64,000 nt of DNA from contig NC_026661.2 in the NCBI RefSeq assembly GCF_000004075.3, forward strand, positions 4,920,058 to 4,984,057, written 5' to 3'. Positions 12,201-22,229 of the stretch are shown here, piece by piece. Source of the stretch: Cucumis sativus (taxonomy: Eukaryota > Streptophyta > Magnoliopsida > Cucurbitales > Cucurbitaceae). The position numbers and the translations under genes were made by a program. The notes below the pieces were generated by a model. The model saw only the letters and a program-made list of their open reading frames with translations, was not told the origin of the DNA and made no database searches. Position 1 is the first letter of the stretch. Each line of letters opens with the position of its first letter.

Positions 12201-15117
12201 TTTGTCCCTCTCATTCGGATGTGATCTTGCTTCATTCATGTTCTCCTTCTAAACTCGAAGTGTGATAGACAATTTGTAAATGCTCCTAAATTTTGTCACT
12301 CATCCCCTTTTTGTGGTGGGGCATTATAGTGGCGGTTAGCATTGCAGATAGGAGAGATTTTTCATATAATAAGAAAATGAAAAATACCCTCTGGGCATTG
12401 TTAGATTATCATTAAGATCTGGGTGGTGTTTGGTCCCACATTAAATCTTACATTTTCCGGTGGGCATCGAAGACCTTTTGTAACAAACCAACAAGAGTCC
12501 TTTCAACCTACTTTATCCTCACTCACATGGATCCTAAAAGAATTTCCATGAGGTAACCCAACATAGAATTGTTTCAAGCTCAGCACACTTAACTTTGGAG
12601 TTCTTATGATTGAGCCACCGAAAAAAAAGGTGCACCTTGTTGGTATAGGTATTAACTTTTAATTCTTTTAAGTCTTTCTTAACCTTACTTCCATGTCCTC
12701 AGAATCCCTCTCATTCATTGCTATCAATTCATTCATGTCCCCCTCCTAAACTCGAGGCGCTACACTATATGACCTAGTATTATTTAGTTTTAAATTTTTT
12801 ACAATGAAGGTTTCTGATTAACTTTAGGTTGATCGTCAAGAGGAAGGATAGATGACAGCAGTCTCTCGCAACTCCTTTCTACCTTCTCTTCGAGATGGTT
12901 CAATAGGGCTCTTACCCAAAACCTTCATAATCCTACCTAAAAGTCCAAAGTTCCAAGAGAGAAAGAGAGAGAAAAAAGGAAAAGAAGAAGAGCAGTTTCT
13001 GTTTTCATCGGCTTTATTTTGAAAGGAGAAGAATCAAGATCAATAAAAAAATTCAAACAAGGCTGCAGTTGAACATCTTAGGTACTGCACTTCTGCAATG
13101 TGAGGCAGCAGAATAAAAGGTTGACTATGATTCTGATCATTGTTTTGAGATGGGTGATCCTTCAAGGAGATTACGAGAGGTTTTAAATTGCTTGAGTGTT
13201 TCTTGCTACCCTGAATCTATGAATCGTACACAGATCAAACTCAAGAAGAAAGCACATTATAGATTACGCTATCTTACAGATATTTTGTAATGCAAGAAAA
13301 TAACTTTTCAGGAGATGATGGGAGTTAGAGGCATATTGATATCATTCATCATATTATCATTTTGTCATATCTAATCTATTAATAAGTATCAAACAATTTC
13401 CAATTCACCTCTAGTTTCTTAACTAGAGCATTGCACATCCCCAAGGGTTGTATAGGCACTAGAAGTGAGAAAAGAGGAAGAGAACATAGAAATATAGTCA
13501 TACATTTATCATCATTTCAAAAACTATACCATCAAACATATGAACTAACCTGCAAGATAGCTTCCTTTAGCTTTGCGTGTAGACGAGATCCTGAATCTTT
13601 AAAGTTCTTTGGAGGCCATATCTGCACCACGAATGTAAATGTACCTTAAAGTAATCGAACATCTGAGACAATAGCATATTTTCCATTATTCAGGCTATAT
13701 TTGCACCAATCAAAGGAACTCGATAAAATTGATCGTGCAGAAGAAACACAACAATAGCATAGAATCTTCAAAGCCATATGTGCCAAGATCGTTTATGAAT
13801 TTGACTTTAAATAATAAAAAGCATGCATATATACACCATACCGAAACAGAACAAGCAGGACAGTCATATCCAGCAGGGGCAGTGGATGGAGGAAAGCTCT
13901 TGATATGTGAGACCAGGCAATCCGTATGTATGACATCTAACATGAGAACAATGAATTACACAACTATTTAAACATCTCATTAAAAATCCACTCTATTTTT
14001 CAAGTTTGCATGAAAAGAAGGTAAATAAAAATGCAAAGTCACATACGCAAACATCCCAATCGAGTAGTTTGAGGACCAACTCCTTCCACGAGTGTAGAAT
14101 GGCACAGGCAGCAATTTGGAGGCCAATCATATTCTCCATTCAATACCCACTCTGAATAGGTACGAACCTTAAATAAAGAAATGCAACATTAGCATTGCAA
14201 AAATCTGAAAGGAAAGCGTAACAAATAGAATTGCTAATGTTCTAAGTTATTCTATTGCCGCAGCTGAACAAAAAATTATATGCTTAAGTAATAAGTCTAA
14301 GAAACAGTAATACGATTTCACCTAATCCATCACTCTCTATACCCACACATATCAGGTGAACCCTTCTGCGCACTGTACACAAAAGGTGGAAAGTATAATG
14401 GTTCTACAATAGTAGCAAATTGTCCAAACATTTATCAGCTCTGTAAACCGCAAACAATTACCACCATAACATATGAGAAACTAGAGAGAGAGATAATGAA
14501 TCTACTGAGGAATGGTAGTACAGCTTGAAAAAACGAAAAAAAAAAACTCATGCGGTGAGAAACTGAAATAAAAACAGAACCTTTCCCACATAGGGGAAAA
14601 CAGATGCATGATCTTACCACGCATATTTGGTGTTCCGGGAAACAAATGCATTCTCCACATACGGGAACCTTATGAACAAAACAATACAACTTCGTGGCCT
14701 GAGGCACCAAAAACAAAAAAAAAAAGTATTCTGTAAGTTCATGGATTTTAACAAAGCCAGAAAATTAATTACAACAACAAAAACAAAGCGGGAATTCAAT
14801 TAAACAGAAATTTCCTCGATCTCCTAAAATTCGTGAAAATCCAGACAAAATTAAAAATACCCACGTAGCAATGAGCTTATAAATCCTCATAAAATCAATT
14901 CAGGAAGCATTCAGATCGCTTCTAATTCCAAAATCTCAAATGCGGATCGGATCACAAATCCCAAATCCCAAATCCCGAATCCGGATGAAATAGATATCAA
15001 CCAAATTGGAATAAGAAATGACCCAAATTGTTGTGAAATACTAGAGCAAAGCAAAAAAAGAGATGTAAGAGGAGGAAGGAGAGTTGGAAGTACCTTGCGG
15101 CATTTGCAGACCACCAT
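9217..15117 (-). CDS. ZFPL1: ZFPL1-type zinc finger membrane protein (Golgi)
   Basis: Nine coding exons on the minus strand join to 1080 nt (359 residues): 15117-15094, 14698-14618, 14167-14047, 13936-13842, 13621-13550, 10724-10437, 10322-10214, 9635-9449 and 9319-9217. Every intron is GT-AG and phases agree. Residues 4-35 form an N-terminal Cys/His-rich B-box-like zinc site. Residues 54-104 form an atypical RING (C54, C57, C74, H76, H79, C82, C101, C104). A Ser/Thr-rich linker follows. A basic stretch then precedes one transmembrane helix at about 319-337, leaving a short acidic C-terminal tail. This order and length match zinc finger protein-like 1, which in animals is an integral cis-Golgi protein binding the matrix protein GM130. 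The plant role is less well known. Intron 5 is 2.8 kb and carries retroelement remnants. The first coding exon is only eight codons. I am confident of the family and exon structure. UTRs were not defined. Confidence 0.92.
9880..10060 (-). mobile_element. Decayed LINE 3' tail in ZFPL1 intron 7
   Basis: Read on the minus strand, this segment ends with a sequence close to TTTCATTCAATCAATGAAA, then GTTTCTTATCCAGAAG and a run of A. The same type of tail recurs near 35610-35650 in the QWRF gene. This is typical of 5'-truncated non-LTR retroelements in this genome. No intact coding remains, and target-site duplications were not resolved. Confidence 0.5.
11282..12328. mobile_element. Element-like block with terminal inverted TATAACGCCCCA
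   Basis: The left end reads TATAACGCCCCA. The right end reads TGGGGCATTATA, whose complement matches the left end at 11 of 12 positions. TGTAACGCCCC...GGGGCGTTACA ends are known from plant LTR elements. The interior is T-rich, and GTGTCGTA-like repeats lie near its right side. No coding is visible and no target-site duplication was found, so the boundaries are tentative. Confidence 0.35.
12116..12183. repeat. 29-bp tandem repeat, two copies plus partial third
   Basis: Units beginning GTGTCGTATTTTTTTT and ending TTGCATATC start at 12116 and 12145. A third start, GTGTCGTATTTG, begins at 12174 and then diverges. The copies differ by about one base. Confidence 0.8.
12330..12765 (-). mobile_element. 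Cassandra-like TRIM LTR with 5S-rRNA-like segment
   Basis: Read on the minus strand, 12650-12542 resembles plant 5S rRNA. AGAACTCCAAAGTTAAGTGTGC matches the box A region, and TGTTGGGTTACCTC followed by ATGGAAATTC matches the box C region; both are at the expected spacing. Cassandra elements are small non-autonomous retroelements (TRIMs) whose LTRs carry 5S-like sequences. The plus-strand right end, CTCGAGGCGCTACA, resembles the usual GGTGTTACA end. A partner copy of that end lies at 12203-12268 without the 5S part. The element is therefore broken or rearranged, and exact limits are not resolved. Confidence 0.6.
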
Positions 15118-16884
15118 TGCAGTAACAGGCGAGGAGAGGGGTCCGATAAAATGAATAGAATGGGGAAACTAAGAATTGAAGGACATGGATGATAAATGGA
15201 TCTTGAAAGGTAGAAATGAAATGATGAATTACGCTTGGAAGTATCTGTCTATGCGGAGGAGACAACGAAAACCCCCCACCGTACTCCCTTAAATTGCCAA
15301 GTCTTTGCTTCGCCGATCTCTTCCCTTCCCTTCCCTACACTTTTCTTTTCTCTTTTTCTTTTTCTCTCTTTCTCTCCCTTTTCTCTATTTTTTCTTTTCG
15401 GTAAAATACAATTTTTTTTATCGAATTTTGTATTTATAGAATATTAATTTTGATAGAGTTGTAAATATAGCCTTCAAAATGTATTATTTTAAAAAATTAC
15501 AAATATAATATTATCAATCTCTACTATAAAAATTAATTAAAAAATTCACCTTTACTATATTTACATTTTTTTTATAAAATTTATTATTATGGGTGAAGTA
15601 AACTTTTAAACTTTTTTAATTTAAAATTTAAAATTATTATTTATGGTAATAAAATATGATATTTTTAAATATATTAAAATAAATTAAAATATTTACAAAA
15701 TAATAGTCATGATATCTTTTTATTACTAACTATCAATTACTGTTAAATCTAGTAGTAAATATTTTGTCAAGTTTACGGTTTATTATTATTGAATTAATTT
15801 TTAAATAAGGACGAAAAAAGTTTATTTTTATAAAATCGATAAGGATGTTTTTAAAAATTAATATATTTAACTCATGAAAAATATATAGAATGTTTTTTTA
15901 TTAGGTGAAAAATAATGAAGTATATAAAACAAAAAATAAGGTATAGACTTCATTTATTTATATTCTTATGACATTTTCATTTATTTTTAGAATTAACTCT
16001 AATATATAAAATTGAAAACTAAATATTGACTGCAAGTTTTACCTGATTTTAAATACACATTAAAAAATGTATTTCTTAAAAGTGATTATAACCTATTTAA
16101 TTTTACAAGAAAGGGTTAAGATTTTTTGTTTGAAATAGCTTTTTTAACAACACCAAGAAATTACAATTAGAATTTATTCTATGTAAATTTTAAATCTATT
16201 CTTATAGAAACTCGAAACAAATTAAAATTAGCAATTTTATCGATGGAGTTTGAATTTGATTTGTATATGATCTTTAACTAATGAACAACCATAATAAAAC
16301 TCATTACAAAATCACACTTATGTGTTAAAATAAACATACATATCTATACTATAATTGTGAAAATGCTAATCTCTAAGAAAATGCTAATCTCTAAGAAGGA
16401 ATGTCATGTTAGTTACAATTAAACTAAACTCACCTTAAGAAAAAGGTGAACATAAAACCATGTTCATGTTAGCTACGATTCAACTAAATTCACCTGAAGA
16501 AAAGGTGAACATAGATAGAACTTGAAAGACAGTTAATATACAGCCTTTTAGATAAGCAGGTAGGCTCGAGGAATGAACTCTCTATGATGTCATATAGCTA
16601 GGCTAGGACTGGTTCACATAAGATTGCAAAAAGTAAGAGCAAGAGCAATGCTTAGGAAACATCACATTAATTCATAATGCCTTAATGAGAGATAGTCTTT
16701 TATACAATGGCCTATAAAGATCATATCGGTGGTGCTCGGTTATCAAGTGGTTCAGAAGTAAACCAGAACCCCGAAAACACGAAAAAGAGAGGACATAAGT
16801 AACTATAAAGCTAATATGAGGTTGTGGCTAGCCAATAGTGGGGATATGGAACCTTCTATTTGTACACTTCTAGACTATCTCTGA
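15118..16884. other. Intergenic spacer between ZFPL1-like and ClpR1 genes
   Basis: A 1.8-kb spacer between two minus-strand genes. The left part (to about 15400) is the 5' region of the ZFPL1-like gene and includes a C/T-rich tract at 15315-15400. The middle (15400-16340) is AT-rich with nothing recognised. The right part holds tandem repeats (16360-16525) and the 3' region of ClpR1. Confidence 0.6.
16360..16525. repeat. Adjacent 18-bp and 60-bp tandem duplications
   Basis: AAAATGCTAATCTCTAAG is present twice in a row (about 16360-16395). Directly after it, a 60-bp unit beginning CATGTTAG and containing CACCT...AGGTGAACATA occurs at 16405 and again at 16465 with several substitutions. Each 60-bp unit can form a small hairpin, for example TTCACC with GGTGAA in the second copy. 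Confidence 0.75.
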
Positions 16885-19800
16885 TTATCGCCAACTGGAC
16901 CCAGTTGGCGCCGCTTGTGGATTGACTCCTCGTCCTCTCCTCGCATTTGCAGCTTTCGACTGTGAAAGCATCTCATCGTAATTCTGATTGTAAAAGTGGA
17001 GTGTTAGAACTGTGCTATTGAATTCAAAACATCTTAAAAGAAAACAAGAGAGAGATGGTATGTGATAATGACCTTTTTTTCATAGGCAGGATCTTCAGGT
17101 TTGATAATCTTGTCTGCAATGCCGTAGTCAATAGCTTCTTGTGGTTTGAAGTATTTGGATAGTTGGATATCTTTATTAATCTCTTCCTTGGGCTTACCAA
17201 TTCCTTTAGCTAGTAGCTCGAGATAGTACTCGGTGTTGGCATCGAGTTCTTTAGCCTAAGACAAGGTTATTTTTCAGAAAAATGAAAGGGAGTGGCTAAA
17301 GCTCAACAGAAAGATGGAAGTGTGTACCTTAATCCACATATCTATGGCCGACCCACTTGAATTATTTACTTTAGGGAGATATAGTTTAGCTGCAGTTATC
17401 ACAGATAATGGTCAAAAGGGAAGGAATTGATCCTTGTGAGCAAGGAAGCAAGAAAGTTATAAATTATAATGCTGTAAATCGTGCTTGTTGGTCTAATTCA
17501 ACTAGCATCCTGATTGGTTTTCATTTTCAACATCAAACCCCCCAAAAAATATAAGGTAATTCAACTAAACAGCACGGTTTCCTGGATGGCTGATGAACAT
17601 GTAGAATTAAGCAAAATGAATAAAGAATAATCTCTCAGCTTTAATACATCAGGAACGTACTGGAAGCGTTAGGCTGGAGAGCACGGTAACCCTTGGTTCC
17701 AAGTGACAAAAGCATTGCCGCTTGACCATATGCCATCGCAAGGTTAATGGTATAGACATCCGATTTGCAGTACTACACAAATACAAAAGGAATTAAACTG
17801 AAAGCATTTGATGGCTAAATAAAAAAACAACGTCGTAACTAAATTGAACCATCAGTGGTATTTTATTTTACTGAAATCCTTGCTTATCATAAAATAATTT
17901 ACCAGCCAATTTTGACAGATTAACAAGCTATCATTGAATAGGAGAAAATATCTCTGGGGCTCTCCACTATTAACTTGAATTTATGAGAGCTTTAAGTAAA
18001 TATGTTTTCGGTTGCCTCCAGTGGCTCTGCCAGGATTCAGCTAGACAAGACAGAAGACAGGGCTTCATTGGCTTTTTTCCACGATTTGGATTCTAAGGAT
18101 ATCAAGTTTATTCTCCCAAGTCATTTTGATTTTCTTTTCCATAGGGGAAACCTAACTTTAACCGAGCATCAACTACTTCTAGTTTAGGACCACGTTGGTT
18201 CTTGCCAGAGCAATAAAAAAACCAAATTCTTTAGCATCATTCTTTTTCAGATAATTTTCAGATGAGGTTCTTGAAGATGACTGTAAATTGTACGTCCATG
18301 TTGGATGAGATCCTTTCATGTCGCCTTTTTCAGGAGGAATGAAGGCTGAAGGCTGTCACATCAGGCTGGTCTTTTTCTATCTTATGGAACATTCAATAAG
18401 AAGGAGCCCAAGCACTTTCAAGAAAGGAATGGTTTGAGAAAAGGAGATATGCTCACTTCAATGTCTCCTTTGAATTGCTGTCCTCAATTCTTTTAGAAAC
18501 TTCCCTTTGCTATAAGAACTCAAAAGACAAACTTGTACAACCTATAGAATAGATCGCTTCATTTTCCTTTGCTTAATTTTTAGTATTTTACCTGCAAGGA
18601 GCTCTCAAGTAATTCTGTTCTGTTTCTGTTCCTTCTGGGTTGCCCTTATGATGGTCATTGCCTTTTTTGTTTTCGGACTTAAATTTTAAAGCCTTCTTTT
18701 TTCTGGATGATCAGTTTCTTATTTTTTATTTAAAAAATAAACAAATTTTACCAAATACCAAAGACCAGCTATTGTGTTCAACGTAAATTCTTAGACAAAA
18801 GGTATTAACGGAGTTCAGGAAGGAACTACTTACAGACATCATATCTGCAATAGCATATGCTTCAGTTTCAGATCCAACAAGCTCCCTATTCTCATCCTAA
18901 ATTATCAACAAACACCAAGTTAATAAAATCTAGGTCTTGAATATTAAAGTAACAAGATAGTCAAAACAATCACAATTACAACAATACGAAACAACCACTG
19001 TTAACACAAGGAAACATGATACATCAGGGATTAAGGAAACGTCGACTAATATAACCTGAGTCCCAGAAGAGTTTATGTAGAGATATATGGGCTTTGTCGG
19101 GTTGTCATAATCTAGCCACATAAACTGAGCAACAATAAGCTCGGTCACTGCCGGTACAATCTGCATTGATTTGAAAGGAAACACAGAGATGTAAATTATA
19201 AGAAATAAAAAGGATCCCTGAGATAAACTATCTTGCATAGCAGCAATGAGTTAAGGAAAAATGATTATAGTGGCTCACAGGCATGCCCAAATAGATTATA
19301 CGAGCATCTAAGAGCAAAGTGGGCAAATCAGGAGGAGATGATCGAGGTCGTCCACCTCCTCCCCCACGATACATGTTAACGCTCATACTATATTTATCTG
19401 GACCCTTCCCATCCATGCCAGTTAGACTCCACATTCCTCCATGATTCAAGTAGTTGTAGGCAGATGATATCTTTTCCTGCCAGAGAAACAATCAATTGTT
19501 GTGGTTACAAAATCACAGCAGTAAAGTTTGGTTTGAACAAAAAACGATCAACAAGCAAAAAGTAAATGGCCGTTTTCCTTTTTCTTTACAGTTTAGTAAG
19601 GATTTGAAAACGTGATGAAATTGGTGAACCTCAAAGTCACAGACTAAGAGCTAATGTGTACGAAAGCTCAAGTACGGAAAGACAAACCTCATTAACTAAT
19701 TCTGACTGTCGCTGCACGGGATTATCTTCTGTCATGAACATGTCCATTTGTGAAGGCGTAAGGCCATAAAGATACTGAGGAACATTCTTGTAGTTCTCAA

Positions 19801-20892
19801 TCACTATAAAATAGAAGATATGGAGATTTAGGCAACAGCATTGATTTTCTTTAGGATTTAAAACATTAAAAGCTACAAGTATAATTGGCGAACAGCCAAT
19901 TAAGTCATCAAAGCATAAAGATCATGCTTATCTTGTGTAAAAAAATATGATTGTGAAATGTTCAAAATGCACTTTCAATTCCAATGCACGTCAACTGAAC
20001 CATAGATGAACTAGAATTATAAGTTTAAAAAAAGGGTTGTTCTGAAGACTAACGATCCCAATGAGAAACTGATAGAGCAACCTTGGAAGCAGCCCATGCA
20101 GAGAGCAACATATCATATTTCAAAACTTTAACGCAGGAGGTTAAAGTAGCAAATAGTGTTTCAATGAAAAAAGCAAACCCAGTTTCATTTTACAGTCACT
20201 CCGTTGCTTTGAGCAATCAGTTTCTTGTGTTCATGAGAAGAAAGAGCCTCAATTTAACATTTAACATCGCTAGTTTCACAACCATTCAAAAGTCCCCGTC
20301 AATGTGTTTCTTTATTTGATGGATAAGCTTCAACATAAGAACGTTAGTCCTATCTATACTTTTTATTGTTCTTTATTGTAAATAATATTAGTTCAACAAT
20401 TTCTCCCCATCCCCAAAATCATGAGCTAAATGCGCACACAATTTAAAATTTATCCCCTAGCATCTCAAGCAGCCAAAATTCCAATTAAAAAGCCATCTTC
20501 ATATCCCGAAACTCCTTCTCTAAGAAACCTAAACACCCACCAAAAATCATCAAGAACCCACGAAACAAAAAGGCCAAACACACAGAAATTTCCAAAGTTA
20601 CCAATCAATCAATTAACCACATCCAAAAAAAAAAAAAAATGAAAGGAATCAAATAAACCACTTCAACTATTATTGAAAACTTACATCCATCTTTCAGATT
20701 TTCTTCTCTAAACTGCTTAGGAATGTGGTCCATGGATTGTTGGGCATGGGGAGATAGGACATATCTGCGACGTGAGATTCTCGAACAAGAGGGAGGTAAA
20801 GGCAGCTGGGTACCAAAGAGGAAAGACGACTTTGAGCTGCCGATTGATAACGACGGCGGAGCAGAGAGATGGAAGAGTGAAGAAGTCGCCAT
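16885..20892 (-). CDS. CLPR1: ClpR1, non-catalytic plastid Clp protease core subunit
   Basis: Nine coding exons on the minus strand give 1146 nt (381 residues): 20892-20685, 19803-19688, 19476-19279, 19160-19056, 18896-18834, 17772-17661, 17389-17328, 17255-17073 and 16983-16885. All introns are GT-AG and in phase. The first 50 or so residues are Ser/Arg-rich with few acidic residues, as expected of a chloroplast transit peptide. The rest is a ClpP-fold protein close to Arabidopsis ClpR1 (about 387 residues) as I recall it, including a glycine run near residue 150. By alignment to ClpP the catalytic triad is gone: Met (about 250) follows GQAA in place of Ser, Tyr (about 271) replaces His, and Ser (about 321) replaces Asp. 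ClpR subunits are structural parts of the ClpPR core in the stroma and do not cleave peptides. TGGGCC-type promoter elements lie upstream. I am confident of identity and model. Confidence 0.95.
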
Positions 20893-21037
20893 GGAGAAAA
20901 GCCTGGACGGATTTTCCCTATAGATTTTAGAGGTCTGAGTTCTTCTCCGGTCGAGATCACTCGCCGTTCTGCTAAAAACAAAACAAAGAGAAAAGGAAAC
21001 ATAGCTAAGATTAGACGCAATTACTCAATTGGACCTA

Positions 21038-21127
21038 AGCCCAAGGGCCAAAGGCCCACACTACTTTTAGGGCTCTTAATCCAAGAGGAAATTGTACCAC
21101 TAGCCCATCGTAAGGCCCAAATGGGCT
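21038..21127 (-). promoter_or_regulatory. Site II (TGGGCY) cluster of the ClpR1 promoter
   Basis: On the minus strand TGGGCT or TGGGCC occurs at 21038-21043, 21053-21058, 21102-21107 and 21114-21119, with one more on the plus strand at 21122-21127. Site II elements bind TCP factors and are common upstream of housekeeping and organelle-protein genes in plants. The cluster begins about 145 bp upstream of the ClpR1 start codon. Confidence 0.65.
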
Positions 21128-21843
21128 CTTAAGTAAAAAAATTTGAAAATGTGACCAAAAGGAAATGAGAAGAAAACAAATTCAAGCATTTATACCTAAA
21201 TAACATAAGTTTCACACTTAAATTATAACATGATTTGACTCGAGTTTTAAAAACATTTAAAAACGTACTAACGCTACATATCACTTGTCAATACATTCTT
21301 TCTCAAAAAACAAGAAACAGAAGAACCCAAGAGAATTATGCAAAGCAAAAAGATATATTCTTATTTTTAAAGGTCGTCTTATTCATGTAAATTATTTTAT
21401 TATACAAGAGGAAGAACAAAGATAAAAGAAAAACAATCGTTTTTTTAAAGATCATTCAATTAAAACATGTCATTTTACATCAAATATAATCAAACAATAG
21501 AAAATGACCCAAATGCTATTTAGAGAAAAGTACACTCTCCTTTAAAATGAGTTATGTCATTTAATTGTCTATACTATTTTATTATTAGGAACTTTTTCGA
21601 TTCCATATAGACAGGTTAGTGAGTTCATATTCCCAACTACTACTAACAAAAGATGCATAGGATGACAACCTTTTGGCAATAATGATATGCCAAAGCAGCG
21701 GCTAGTGGTAGAGAATTTGATATCATTCTCAACTTTTCGAGTACAAAGGAAAGTGATAATAATAAAGAAAGAGTGAGAGAGAGGGGGTGGAAACTTGGAC
21801 TTGGGGGTGATTAGGTGGCAGGTAGTGGATGACAAAAAGAAGG

Positions 21844-22229
21844 CCACGTGGAGAGAATTGAGTTGGAAGAACGAATTAGTGAAGGACACGTAGTGGGTTA
21901 CGTGAAGAATGGTGTGAACAAAAAGGGAACACGCGTCAGCGTTCCAATAGAGAAGCGCGTAGTGATGACGTAGGATTGACGGACGGTGCCACGTAGACGT
22001 GGGGGGGCGGTGAGTCCACAAAGTTCAAATTCTATAATCACTTGGAGGAAGTGGTTTTGGTAGAGGAAAAATTGAATGAAAAAGGAAAGAAAGAGTACTT
22101 TGGAGTTGGGAGTTAGCCAATAGAAAGTGGGCAGTTGTAGGCAATATAAAGTTTATATGTAACATTATATTATATGCAAAATATGAAGTGTGAGCTGGAG
22201 TTATGTAAAATGGGATAACAACACACGTG
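21844..22229. promoter_or_regulatory. Cluster of seven ACGT cores (G-box/ABRE-type)
   Basis: ACGT occurs at 21846, 21888, 21900, 21968, 21991, 21997 and 22225. The first is the perfect CCACGTGG, and the last (CACGTG at 22224-22229) is also a G-box. Such sites bind plant bZIP and bHLH factors and are typical of ABA- or stress-responsive promoters. No gene start was found within 900 bp on either side, so the target is unknown. Confidence 0.5.

Larger units (their letters stand above)
10725..13549 (-). other. Large intron 5 of the ZFPL1-like gene
   Basis: A 2825-bp intron, much longer than the other introns of the gene. It holds at least one retroelement-like block (11282-12328), a Cassandra-like LTR with a 5S-rRNA-like segment (within 12330-12765) and a 29-bp tandem repeat. 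The outer parts (10725-11280 and 12770-13549) show nothing recognisable. Confidence 0.75.

Noticed and set aside
21672-21705. Small hairpin TTTTGGCA...TGCCAAAG as a possible microRNA precursor
   Set aside because: Pairing stops after eight base pairs on each arm and matches no microRNA I know.
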